Source: an uncultured Acetobacteraceae bacterium (GTDB taxonomy: Bacteria > Pseudomonadota > Alphaproteobacteria > Acetobacterales > Acetobacteraceae). From it: 64,000 nt of DNA. Below, in pieces: positions 34,555 through 42,926 of this stretch (position 1 is its first letter; every line of letters begins with the position of its first letter). Location of the stretch: positions 62,001 through 126,000 of the forward strand of contig CAITUP010000016.1 in assembly GCA_903895595.1 (NCBI GenBank). The letters run 5' to 3'. Made by a program: the position numbers and the translations under genes. The notes beneath the pieces were generated by a model. It was given only the letters and a program-made list of their open reading frames with translations, did no database searches and was not told where the DNA came from.

Positions 34555-35699
34555 CGCGCGGTCGCCGCTTGGCTCGCGTAAGCCGCTTCCGTGACGGTCA
34601 GCGCATATTCGACAATGATTTGGGTCGCGCCCACCGCCGCTGCGCGGGCGCGGACCATTGTGCCCCAGTCCGCGGCGAATGGCGCGAGATCGGATGCGTC
34701 CAGGACCTTGGCGGCTTCGCTGAACCGGCCGACCGCGACCAAGCTGCGCACGTGATCCAGGACGGCGTCGTTGCCGGCCGGGGCGGGCGCGCCGAACAAG
34801 GTTTTAACCCGAGCCCAACTCCGCAACACCCACGGCGTTCCGAACCGTTCTGCCATGCGGGCGTTGACCGGTTCGAACGAGTCCGCCAGGTCGCGCATGG
34901 TCGGCACGCCCGCCGCGTAGCGTGAGACGGTCTTCAAAGCGTCGTCGATCGGCGCGGGGAACGGTCCGGCGGCCGCGAGTGCGGCGCAAATATGGTCGAT
35001 GGGTACGCCGGCATCGACGTTGCGGCGCAGGCCGTTGGCCAGAGCGAGCACGTTGGCCGAGCGTATCCGCGCGTCAAGCGCCGTGGCGGCGGCTTGCAAT
35101 TGTGCGATCCGCGCGTCCAACCCGGCGATCCCCGCCGTGGATGCGACCACGTCGGCGCGCAAGGATTCCTGGCCGGCCTTGGTCGCCTCGGCCACCATGG
35201 ACGCCAATGCCGTCTGTCGGTTTGCCTCCAGACGGCCCGCGTCGTCGCGCAGTTCCTTGATGGAATCCGTCGCCGCCGCGATGCGGGCGTCGACCGCGGC
35301 AAGGCTGGCGCGCATGGCGTCCTGACCGATGCGCGCCGCTTCGGCTGCGACTGCTTCCACGGATGCGGCCGGTGGGGGGGCCGCGTCGGTCGTGGCCGGC
35401 GCCGGTGCAACCAATGCGGGTGGCGCTGCCGCCGGCTGCGGGCTGACGACAGCGGAAATCGCGTTGCCCTGGCCCAGCCAGTGGGTGGCCCGAGCGCCGA
35501 TCCGCGGCCCAAGCCACGGCGCGGCGAGCGCGGTGCAGGCGCCGGCTACGGCAATGGCCGCGCACAGCACCGGAAGGACATTGCTTTTTCCAGGGGTAGC
35601 CGAGGCATGCGGCGTTACCGCGGAGGCTGTTTGTCCCGCCGGGTTCGGCGTCGCGTCGCTGGCGTGGTCGTTCGGAGGTGCCTCAGCCGTATTGCGCAC
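34551..35699 (-). CDS. Mitofilin (Mic60)-like membrane protein 1
   Basis: 382 residues. A cytosolic Pro/Thr-rich N-terminus is followed by one TM helix (~41-62), an Ala/Pro linker, a long coiled coil (~108-220; 'AAEAARIGQDAMRASLAAV', 'AQLQAAATALDARI') and a helical C-terminal domain beginning 'LALANGLRRNVDAGVPI'. This order and the C-terminal phrase pattern match alphaproteobacterial mitofilin-domain proteins (COG4223 type), which shape inner membranes. The canonical gene sits beside hem genes; this copy is in an unrelated envelope cluster. Divergent from the four-TM gene pair across 194 bases. Confidence 0.65.
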   Translation of the reverse strand: MRNTAEAPPNDHASDATPNPAGQTASAVTPHASATPGKSNVLPVLCAAIAVAGACTALAAPWLGPRIGARATHWLGQGNAISAVVSPQPAAAPPALVAPAPATTDAAPPPAASVEAVAAEAARIGQDAMRASLAAVDARIAAATDSIKELRDDAGRLEANRQTALASMVAEATKAGQESLRADVVASTAGIAGLDARIAQLQAAATALDARIRSANVLALANGLRRNVDAGVPIDHICAALAAAGPFPAPIDDALKTVSRYAAGVPTMRDLADSFEPVNARMAERFGTPWVLRSWARVKTLFGAPAPAGNDAVLDHVRSLVAVGRFSEAAKVLDASDLAPFAADWGTMVRARAAAVGATQIIVEYALTVTEAAYASQAATAR

Positions 35700-35893
35700 G
35701 AACTTTACCCCGCTGCGTCCTTCCGAACATCCGGCAAACCCGCCATTCGCGGCCCCGATTGGCCGTTACGCTTTGTGTTTTCGGATTGAGATATCGAAGA
35801 AACGCTGTTAGGGGATAAAGCCATGCCCTGTCAACCTCCTACCGCGCACCCGCGGAACGCCCGGTCCGGCCGCACCCGGACGGCGGGGACCCC

Positions 35894-36307
35894 ATGTACC
35901 AAATAGCGCAACCGATTGCGATTATTGTCCGCATGCTCGCGGTCGCGTTTCTGATCGGGTCGGCCTACAACCCCAGCGGCTATTCCTATTATCACTGGAT
36001 CCTCGACGGTCCCGGCGGACTGTGGGCGGTCAAGACACTTCTTGGGCTGAGCATCCTCCTCGGCATTATTTTTTGCGTCGCCGCGACCGCCCGTTCGCTC
36101 GGACTGCTGCTGAGCGTGCCGTTGATAACCGTGATCGGTGCCGCGATCTGGTTGCTTGTGCATCTGGGGTTGATCGACCTGTCGGACGGAACGCAGCGCA
36201 TCCTCACGTTCGAAACCGCTTTGATCGTTCTGCTCGGCACAGGGGTGAGCTTCTCGCTAATACGCTACCGCCTGAGCGGCCAGCTCGACTCCCGCACTCT
36301 GGTCTGA
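35894..36307 (+). CDS. Four-TM membrane protein 1 (DUF6524-like)
   Basis: 137 residues, four hydrophobic helices, and an N-terminal 'FLIGSAYNPSGYSYYHW' motif. The neighbouring gene has the equivalent 'IVFASWNPSGYSFVTW', so the two are paralogues. From memory the NPSGYS motif marks DUF6524, a family of unknown function; that name should be checked. The ATG has a GGGGAC site. A short ATG frame (35823-35906) with its own GGGGA overlaps the start. Confidence 0.7.
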   Translation: MYQIAQPIAIIVRMLAVAFLIGSAYNPSGYSYYHWILDGPGGLWAVKTLLGLSILLGIIFCVAATARSLGLLLSVPLITVIGAAIWLLVHLGLIDLSDGTQRILTFETALIVLLGTGVSFSLIRYRLSGQLDSRTLV

Positions 36308-36320
36308 CGCAGCTTATGCC

Positions 36321-36719
36321 ATGACATCGGCTGGTTTTATCGTCCGCGTTCTGGCCTGCTTCGCGATCGTGTTCGCGAGCTGGAATCCCAGCGGTTACAG
36401 TTTCGTGACCTGGGCACAAGGCGATGCAGCGCTCGCTGCCAAGGTGTTGGGCGGGGCCACCCTGCTCACGCTGCATATCCTGTTTTTCCGGATTGCTTGG
36501 TTGTCGCTCGGGCCTCTCGGGCTGGTGGCGGCATTGGCCGTCGGCGTGTCCAGCATTTTGGCGTTGTCGGAATTGGATTTGGTTGATCTTCGGTCCGGCC
36601 CGGCACGCGGCTACCTGACCCTGACCGTTCTGTCGGTTATTTTGGCGGTGGGCGTAAGCTGGTCGTTGATGAAACGGCGGATCACCGGGCAGTCGAATTA
36701 CCTGAATAATCCGCCCTGA
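36321..36719 (+). CDS. Four-TM membrane protein 2 (DUF6524-like)
   Basis: 132 residues, four hydrophobic helices, paralogous to the gene 13 bases upstream (shared NPSGYS motif, 'LDLVDL' loop before the last helix, 'SWSLMKRRITGQ' C-terminal end versus 'SFSLIRYRLSGQ'). Probably a two-gene operon whose products could form a heteromer. Function unknown. It ends 13 bases from the convergent membrane-protein gene. Confidence 0.7.
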   Translation: MTSAGFIVRVLACFAIVFASWNPSGYSFVTWAQGDAALAAKVLGGATLLTLHILFFRIAWLSLGPLGLVAALAVGVSSILALSELDLVDLRSGPARGYLTLTVLSVILAVGVSWSLMKRRITGQSNYLNNPP

Positions 36720-36732
36720 CGACAAGTCCGCG

Positions 36733-37383
36733 TTACATAGGACGATGATCCGGTCGCGCCTGCCACCGGCTGACCCGCCCGGTTAGCCATTCCGCGATCC
36801 GATAGGTCTTCGGCGGTTGGCCATAGCGGCAATCCTGGATGATCAAAACGATCGCCAGCAACAGCCAGAAATTCAAACGGTTCACCGCCCAGAGCAGCAG
36901 TGGGCCCAAATAGATGGTGGCCACGACTCCGGCGGCGAATGCGATGGCTTCGGCGACCAGAAACCGAAACACACCCTGTCGCGGCTGGCGGAACATCCCC
37001 ACGAAAATGCGCGCCCCCCATATCGCAAACGCCATCCCCAGCCAGACGCGATAGTCGCGCCGAGCATCGTCCAGGCGCAGAATGGCGAGCAATTTCGGAA
37101 TGGCGCGGCGGATCAGGCCGATGGCGAGCAGCGGGAATTCGCTCAGCGGCCGGTCCCAATAACCGCCCACCGCGACGATCGAATCCCATGACGGGGCGGT
37201 ATCGGCCAGAACGGCGGCGGCGGCGGCGACACCGACCATGACGCTGGCCAGCACGGTCAGAACGATCGGTCCCGGGCGTTCGCGTCTCGCCCGCGTTACC
37301 GTCAGGATCCACCGCCAAAGCAGCAGCGGCGCGAGAATGGCGATCCCGCGTGCGATCCAACCGAGGAGTTCGAGCAGATCCAT
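36733..37383 (-). CDS. Multi-pass membrane protein of unknown function
   Basis: 216 residues with about five hydrophobic helices (near 10-27, 40-62, 110-132, 140-162, 165-185) and a basic C-terminus. No motif is recognised. It lies head to tail with the gene at 37437 on the same strand (53-base gap) and convergent with the four-TM pair. Because everything nearby is membrane-related, it is probably part of the same cluster. Confidence 0.65.
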   Translation of the reverse strand: MDLLELLGWIARGIAILAPLLLWRWILTVTRARRERPGPIVLTVLASVMVGVAAAAAVLADTAPSWDSIVAVGGYWDRPLSEFPLLAIGLIRRAIPKLLAILRLDDARRDYRVWLGMAFAIWGARIFVGMFRQPRQGVFRFLVAEAIAFAAGVVATIYLGPLLLWAVNRLNFWLLLAIVLIIQDCRYGQPPKTYRIAEWLTGRVSRWQARPDHRPM

Positions 37384-37436
37384 CGCCGGCGCTCAGCGCC
37401 GTCGCCTGCCCGCGGAAACCGGGCGGGCGCGGCCGG

Positions 37437-37910
37437 TCACACGGCGACCTTGTTGTACCATCTCCGCGAGCGGAACAAACCCGCGCGGCGAGGCTTCCAG
37501 CCGGCCTCTATCATGATCTGCTTCAGCTGGCGCTGGGCTTCCGCTTCGGTGATCGTGTTGTCGCTGAAATCGCGGAGCACGGCTGCCGTTTGGCGAAACT
37601 GGGCGCGGGATACCTTACCTTTTTTTCCGGCGTGACGGGCGAGCACCTGCTTGGCGCGCAGTCCTGTTTCGGATTCGAAGACATAGCCTTTGTCTTCCGC
37701 GACCCCCCGCATGGCACCACGAGCTTCGTCCAGGGTCAGGTCGAATTTCGTCAACCCGTCTTCCAGCAACCGGCGCTCCTGCGCGCGATCGATGCAGCGG
37801 TTGCCCAACCCGGTCAGTTTCACCAAATCGGCATAGCGCCGCATCGCTTCGGCGCGCGAGCGGCTGGCCACTTCGTCCACAGGTGCCAAAGCAGGATCCC
37901 CATCGTGCAT
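37437..37910 (-). CDS. Hypothetical soluble helical protein
   Basis: 157 residues, charged and mainly helical, with no signal peptide or TM helix. The second half ('SRAQFRQTAAVLRDFSDNTI', 'EAEAQRQLKQIMIEAGW') might form a helical bundle. The ATG at 37908-37910 is preceded by AGGGGGAC at good spacing, which decides it over the upstream in-frame starts. Not recognised. The 233 bases from here to 38143 hold a divergent promoter region and no gene I can support. Confidence 0.6.
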   Translation of the reverse strand: MHDGDPALAPVDEVASRSRAEAMRRYADLVKLTGLGNRCIDRAQERRLLEDGLTKFDLTLDEARGAMRGVAEDKGYVFESETGLRAKQVLARHAGKKGKVSRAQFRQTAAVLRDFSDNTITEAEAQRQLKQIMIEAGWKPRRAGLFRSRRWYNKVAV

Positions 37911-38143
37911 TCGTTCGTCCCCCTTAACGCCGATATCGGCGGCCGTAAAGCACTGACAGCGGCTTGGCACCTTGCGTTTCCACGGAAGCAATGCGCTATT
38001 GCGGCGCGTCGCCGTTTGGGTGGCACATGAGGATGGCGGTGGCTTCGACGCTCCGTCGCCCGCCATAGGGCTGACCGTTTCTCAGGGAGAGTGCACTGAC
38101 ATCGGCCAGTAAATGGATACACGGCACATCCCGGCGCTGGCGC

Positions 38144-39292
38144 GTGCTGCTGCGTCTCGGACGTGGCGGAACACGGCGTCCGGCGGGGTCGCCGATGCTC
38201 TGGATCGTCAGCGGGGCGATGGTGACGCTGTTCGTCGCGCTCGGATGGTCGGCACTGCCGAGCGCGATTGCGCTCCAGGCCGGGGCGATACGGTTGCAGG
38301 ATGAATTGGCGGGGTCGGCGCCCATCGCCGCGCCGGTTTTCGTGCTGAATGAGGACGGCAGCGCGCTCCGCTTCGGGGTCGCCGCGATGGCATCCCCCGG
38401 TATTATCCGGGTCGGGCTGTACGACACGTTCGAACCGCGGTTTCGGGACGCGAAGATCGCGCTGTCCCTGCCGGGCGACGGGCGGCTGCTCTGGTTGCTG
38501 GCGTCGCCGAACGAGCGACGGGAATTGCGGGAACAGGCGGACGCGCTCGCGCTTGGGGTGTCCTTTGCGGTGACGGAAATTCTGCGGTCCGACGCGTTCG
38601 GCGCGGATTATCGCGACCCGCTCTGGGCTTTGCTGCGCGCCGACGCCCAGTCGGCCTGGGATTCGTTGCGGGATAGCCCCGCTTGGCGCGATCTGGCGCA
38701 CCGGTATCAGACCGTTCTGCGGCAAACCGCCGCCCGCGATTTGCAACCGATCATGGAACGTCGGCTCCAGGGAATAGTTCCGCGCATGCTGCGGGCGAAC
38801 GCCATGCGGCTCGTCGATCCCTTCCACGACCGGACATGGGATTTGGAACCGATCGAGGACGACCTGAAGGAAGTGTTGCGGGAGGTTCGGGACCGCGGCC
38901 TGATCGAGCAGACTGGCCTACAGTTGCTCCAAACGCCGCAGACACTGGCATTTTTGAAGCAATTCATCGATGTCGTCGGTACAACGCTGGCCCGCGACTC
39001 GGCCTTGATCGAACTGGTCGGACGCATGACGGAGGACCTCCGCTTCCGTCCTTATACGGAGGCCGCGACCACGCCATTGCTGAACCTCGGACGCACCGGG
39101 GCGCGGCTGCTGGTAAGCCCGCGTGCCGATTCCAAGTTGAATCTGGTCGCTGCCACGGCGATCCATACCGCCATCGCGGCGCGGTTCGAACGGGTCGTGG
39201 TCTTCGTCAATCCGCGCCAGCGGGACCAACTGCGAGCGCTCGATCCCAGTTCCGTCCATGTGCTGCGTTCCCTCGATCCGGCTGGTTTTTGA
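38144..39292 (+). CDS. Membrane-anchored protein adjoining the MlaFE-like ABC gene
   Basis: 382 residues. A short Arg-rich N-terminus is followed by one TM helix (~18-46) and a large non-membrane domain, predicted periplasmic. It contains long helices ('QTAARDLQPIMERRLQGIVPRML', split regions) and no MCE signature that I can see. It ends one base before the ATG of the ABC fusion gene, so they are co-translated. It occupies the place of an MlaD-type substrate-binding partner, but that role is inference. The start is GTG at 38144; an ATG at 38195 is the alternative. Confidence 0.65.
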   Translation: MLLRLGRGGTRRPAGSPMLWIVSGAMVTLFVALGWSALPSAIALQAGAIRLQDELAGSAPIAAPVFVLNEDGSALRFGVAAMASPGIIRVGLYDTFEPRFRDAKIALSLPGDGRLLWLLASPNERRELREQADALALGVSFAVTEILRSDAFGADYRDPLWALLRADAQSAWDSLRDSPAWRDLAHRYQTVLRQTAARDLQPIMERRLQGIVPRMLRANAMRLVDPFHDRTWDLEPIEDDLKEVLREVRDRGLIEQTGLQLLQTPQTLAFLKQFIDVVGTTLARDSALIELVGRMTEDLRFRPYTEAATTPLLNLGRTGARLLVSPRADSKLNLVAATAIHTAIAARFERVVVFVNPRQRDQLRALDPSSVHVLRSLDPAGF

Positions 39293-39293
39293 T

Positions 39294-40793
39294 ATGACCG
39301 ACGATCCGCATGCGCTGACTGTCACCGATCTGACGATCGTGCGGCCCGACGGCGGGCTGTTGATGGGCGACGTGTCGTTCGGCGTTGGGCCGGCCGAACT
39401 GGTGCTGCTGGTGGGGGCGAGCGGCAGCGGTAAATCCACGTTGCTGTTGCTGTTGGGCGGGTTGCTGGACACCGAACCCGGCGAATGGACCGTATCCGGC
39501 CGGCTGGCGTGCGGCGGCCGGGACATCGACCTGTCCGACGAGCCCAGCGATGTCGGGGGCGTGGTGTTTCAGAATTACGCCTTGTTCGACGACCTGGATG
39601 CGCGAGAAAATCTGCGCATCGCCATGGACCACGCGCCGCCGGGCGGGCCAGGTTTGACCGAGGAACTCGCGGCGATCCTGGCCGATATCGACCCGCGTCA
39701 ACCGGTCAGTGCTTGCTCCGGCGGTCAGCGCCAGCGGTTGGCGATCGTGCGCACGGTCCTGGCCAATCAGCCGGTTCTGCTGTTCGACGAACCGAACTCG
39801 GGTCTGGACATTGTGTCCTCCCGCCGGCTGATCGAGCTGATCCGCCGGCTGTGCCGGATCGTCGGCAAGCCGACGCTGATCGCTGTTCACCATTTCAGCG
39901 AGCTGCTGCCGCTGGCCGACCGGGTTCTGGTCATCGACCCGCATGCGCGACGGCTGATCGAGGTGCCGCCCGATGCCGCCGCCGTCGAGGCGGGGCTTGG
40001 GGCCGCGCCGCCGAAAGACGATGCGCCGATCCCCGCGAACGACCCCGAGCATTGGACGCATTCGGTGGACGGCGGGACGGCGGCGCCGTGGTTCGCGCGG
40101 TATCTCGCGGGCTATTTCTGGCTGCTGTGCGCGACGCCGATGATGATCCTCTACGTCGCCGCCGGTGCATGCATCATCGGCTTCGTCACGGTGTGGTTCG
40201 GTTTCAATTACTATTCGTTCGGAGGCCTGCTCCGGTCGATGCTGCACGATGAAACGCTGGTAGGCCTGGGCGCTGTCCAGAGCCGGGTTGCCATCCCGCT
40301 GATCGCGAATCTGTTGTTTGTCGCGCGCAACTGCGCGGTGATCGCGGCCGACGTCGGCAACCGAGCGGCGTCGTCGCAGTTCCAGGCTATGGCGAATCTC
40401 AATATCCCAGGCCGCCGCTACGTATTTTCTGCAATTCTGATCAGCATGACGGCCGGATCCCTGTTGTATCTCGTGCTGTCGCTGCTGCTCGGCGGCTGGG
40501 CGGCGCAGGAGACGTGGCATGTGCATTTCCCGGATCAATACCGGGGGCTGTTCCGCGTTCAATATTTCCGGCTGGTGCTGGACTCCCACGGCTGGCCGTT
40601 GCCGGCGATGGGATGGGTTGTCGTCAAGACAACGCTCAGCGCGTTTCTGGCCGGCGGCGCCGCGATCCTGGTCGCACTCGGTGCGAAACCCGATAATCTG
40701 ACGGTCAGCCGCACGGTCGCCAACGCGATCGTCGCCGGTGTAATCGTAACCATGATCGTTCATGCCGCAGCCTCGGTAATAGCGACGCGCTGA
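39294..40793 (+). CDS. Fused ABC ATPase - MlaE-like permease
   Basis: 499 residues. Residues 1-~235 are an ABC ATPase with Walker A 'GASGSGKST' (41-49), signature 'SGGQ' (142-145), Walker B 'VLLFDEP' (161-167) and H-loop His near 199-200. Residues ~260-499 are a membrane domain with about five helices and the MlaE-like block 'PLIANLLFVARNCAVIAADVGNRAASSQ', where Mla permeases have 'R-x-GAAIAAE-x-G'. MlaF and MlaE are normally separate polypeptides in retrograde phospholipid transport. A single-chain half-transporter of this order is unusual. ATG at 39294 is chosen by the close junction with the upstream gene. Confidence 0.75.
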   Translation: MTDDPHALTVTDLTIVRPDGGLLMGDVSFGVGPAELVLLVGASGSGKSTLLLLLGGLLDTEPGEWTVSGRLACGGRDIDLSDEPSDVGGVVFQNYALFDDLDARENLRIAMDHAPPGGPGLTEELAAILADIDPRQPVSACSGGQRQRLAIVRTVLANQPVLLFDEPNSGLDIVSSRRLIELIRRLCRIVGKPTLIAVHHFSELLPLADRVLVIDPHARRLIEVPPDAAAVEAGLGAAPPKDDAPIPANDPEHWTHSVDGGTAAPWFARYLAGYFWLLCATPMMILYVAAGACIIGFVTVWFGFNYYSFGGLLRSMLHDETLVGLGAVQSRVAIPLIANLLFVARNCAVIAADVGNRAASSQFQAMANLNIPGRRYVFSAILISMTAGSLLYLVLSLLLGGWAAQETWHVHFPDQYRGLFRVQYFRLVLDSHGWPLPAMGWVVVKTTLSAFLAGGAAILVALGAKPDNLTVSRTVANAIVAGVIVTMIVHAAASVIATR

Positions 40794-40808
40794 CAGGCTT
40801 TCGGGGAC

Positions 40809-40854
40809 TAGCGCGATAGCCCGAGTCCGACTAAAAAGTTCGAGTATCGCGCTA
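40809..40854. promoter_or_regulatory. Perfect 10-bp inverted repeat between the ABC and mitofilin-like genes
   Basis: TAGCGCGATA (40809-40818) and TATCGCGCTA (40845-40854) are exact reverse complements separated by 26 bases. The repeat ends 35 bases before the GTG of the next gene. It could be an operator with two half-sites or an RNA stem-loop near the 5' end of the next gene; there is no U-run of a terminator. Function is inference. Confidence 0.5.
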
Positions 40855-40888
40855 CCGTGTGCGTTCAAACAAGGCAAAGGAGCTATTC

Positions 40889-41725
40889 GTGGACCAAAAT
40901 GACGGTCATGCGACAGAATCGACCGCCCAGCATGGCGCCGCCGCACCGGATACCGCCGTAGCCGGGTTTGCACGCGACGCCCGCCGTCTCGCAATCGCGG
41001 CACTGGCGATCAGTGTGCTGGCCCCGTTCTGCATCGATGCCATCTTCGGTGTTGTCCGCATCCACACACCGCTGGCACGCCGGGCAGCGGAAGCATCGGC
41101 CGCCATCGAGACGCTGCAGCGCCGGTCGGACGATCTGGAAAAGCAATTGGCCGCAGCGACGGCGCAGCTGACGCGGATGCAGGCCGATGCGGCTCGCATT
41201 TCAGCCAATCAGGTGCTGATCCGGCGATCTGCGTTGATGCAGCTGGGGCTGGCGTTACGGCATATGGGACCGTTCGATCTGGAACTGGGTCTGGTGCGCG
41301 ACACGACCGGCGATCAACCCGCCCTCGCGCCGCTTCTGGCGAAGATCGAGCCTTACGCCGCGACCGGCATACCGGAAGCGGGTCAGTTGCAGCGCGATTT
41401 CACCGTGATGCGGCTCAAGTTCGAATGGCAGGATTCGGGTTCCACGCCGCGGGTCTGGATGAACAAGCTGATCTCCTGGCAGCGCGGCCTGTTGTCGCGG
41501 GAACCGCAGGAACCGGTGCCCGTCGATCCGAACACGCAGCTGTTGCGCGACGTTTCGGCCGGACTCAGCCGCGACGATCTGCCCGGCGCCCTCGAAGCCG
41601 CGCGGCAGGTCGAGGGATCTCGCCGCGAGGCGCTGTCCGAATGGATCGAAGACGCCGAAGCGCGGGTCGCGGCTGTCGAGCTGTCCCGGCGCATCGATGA
41701 GATGGTTGCCAAAAAGCGGCCCTGA
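40889..41725 (+). CDS. Mitofilin (Mic60)-like membrane protein 2
   Basis: 278 residues from GTG at 40889, fixed by AAGGAG at 40876-40881. A TM helix lies at ~31-56, followed by a coiled coil (~65-105; 'IETLQRRSDDLEKQLAAATAQL') and a helical C-terminal part with 'LLAKIEPYAATGIPEAGQL', the same 'aa-tGvP' phrase as in mitofilin-like protein 1. It is therefore a shorter paralogue. It may shape or tether the inner membrane. It is preceded by an inverted repeat and followed by the TPR gene on the same strand. Confidence 0.6.
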   Translation: MDQNDGHATESTAQHGAAAPDTAVAGFARDARRLAIAALAISVLAPFCIDAIFGVVRIHTPLARRAAEASAAIETLQRRSDDLEKQLAAATAQLTRMQADAARISANQVLIRRSALMQLGLALRHMGPFDLELGLVRDTTGDQPALAPLLAKIEPYAATGIPEAGQLQRDFTVMRLKFEWQDSGSTPRVWMNKLISWQRGLLSREPQEPVPVDPNTQLLRDVSAGLSRDDLPGALEAARQVEGSRREALSEWIEDAEARVAAVELSRRIDEMVAKKRP

Positions 41726-41778
41726 GCCGGCCGTTCAAGCGACGCGGATACGATCCGCCGGGTTCGGGGGGAACAAGC

Positions 41779-42921
41779 GTGGATTTCTTGAGTTTCGCTT
41801 ACGCGGCACTGATCGCGATTTCGCTGCTGGGCGTGGACGCGATCGTCCACTCCGGCACCGTGGTCACCGAAGTGGCCGTGGCGCCCCAGATAAGCAAGTT
41901 GACGACGCTGTCGGTGGATACCGCGACGCTTCAATCGGAATTCGACGGGCAACTCAACGAGATTGCCATCATGCCGTCGCTCAGTGCCCCAGCGATTATC
42001 CGGTCGAGCAATGAAAATGGCATCGCGATCTCGCTCGCGAAGGCAGTCAACGTGGAATCGCTCGCCCGCGCGTTGCAGGCTGAATTCGTGGCGGAACCCG
42101 ACAGCGCCCGCCTCGCGCTTTTCGTCGAGGGCGGCGAGGTTCGGGGACTGATCAGCGGCCGGAGCCGTAAAGGCGTCGACTTCCGGGAGATCGTGACCCC
42201 TGACAAGGACGAACGTCTTGTGGATTTCGTTCGCCGGTGCGCCGTGATCGGGGGGGCGCGTCTCGCGCCCCACAGGACCGCGCTGTATCTTCTGAACAAG
42301 CACGCGGGCGACGGCGACTTCAAGGCGGTGATCGGTCTGGCGGAACGGTCCAAAGCGATGCTGCCACCGACCCCGCTGAGTGCGGACCGGGCGTTGTTCG
42401 ACAACCTGATCGGTATCGTGCACCTGTTCCAGAACGATCCCAAAGCGGCGAGGCTATCGTTCGACGCGGCCATCGCGGCGGATCCCGACAATGCGGTGGC
42501 AGCGCTGAACGCCGCCTTCACCGACATTCATATGGATGAGTACCGCAAAGCCGCGGATCGCATGCGCAGGCTGATCGAGGTCGCACCGCCGCGGAACACT
42601 GTGCTTCTGTCGACCGCCTATACTACCTGGGCTGCGGCCCAGCTGGGCATGCGCGACCCGGCGGGGGCCGAACGGTTGCTGAAACAAGCGCTCGAGATCT
42701 ATCCCGAAAGCGCGACTGCCTATCAGCTTTGGTCCGACGCGAAAAAGGCCAGCGGCGATTCCGCCGGTGCGGCGGGTCTTCGCCGGAAGGCGCTTGAATC
42801 AGCCGGGACATTCGAAAACTACCCGGAAATCGCGACCTTGTATTTCCAGCTCTCATGGCAGGACGGCGCGCCTCTACGGCGCAGCACCTTCGCCAATCCC
42901 GAGGTTGTGTCCTTCCACTGA
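41779..42921 (+). CDS. Membrane-anchored TPR protein
   Basis: 380 residues. One N-terminal hydrophobic helix (~5-25) anchors it, followed by a ~150-residue unassigned domain and TPR repeats from about residue 200 ('GIVHLFQNDPKAARLSFDAAI', 'AAQLGMRDPAGAERLLKQAL', 'ATAYQLWSDAKKASGD' regions). GTG start with a run of G's upstream. It likely scaffolds the neighbouring membrane proteins. It ends five bases from the convergent 663-residue gene. Confidence 0.7.
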   Translation: MDFLSFAYAALIAISLLGVDAIVHSGTVVTEVAVAPQISKLTTLSVDTATLQSEFDGQLNEIAIMPSLSAPAIIRSSNENGIAISLAKAVNVESLARALQAEFVAEPDSARLALFVEGGEVRGLISGRSRKGVDFREIVTPDKDERLVDFVRRCAVIGGARLAPHRTALYLLNKHAGDGDFKAVIGLAERSKAMLPPTPLSADRALFDNLIGIVHLFQNDPKAARLSFDAAIAADPDNAVAALNAAFTDIHMDEYRKAADRMRRLIEVAPPRNTVLLSTAYTTWAAAQLGMRDPAGAERLLKQALEIYPESATAYQLWSDAKKASGDSAGAAGLRRKALESAGTFENYPEIATLYFQLSWQDGAPLRRSTFANPEVVSFH

Positions 42922-42926
42922 ACGGG

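Noticed and set aside
39207-41003. 598-residue frame on the - strand
   Set aside because: Antisense of the ABC fusion gene, whose Walker and signature motifs are all intact on the + strand.
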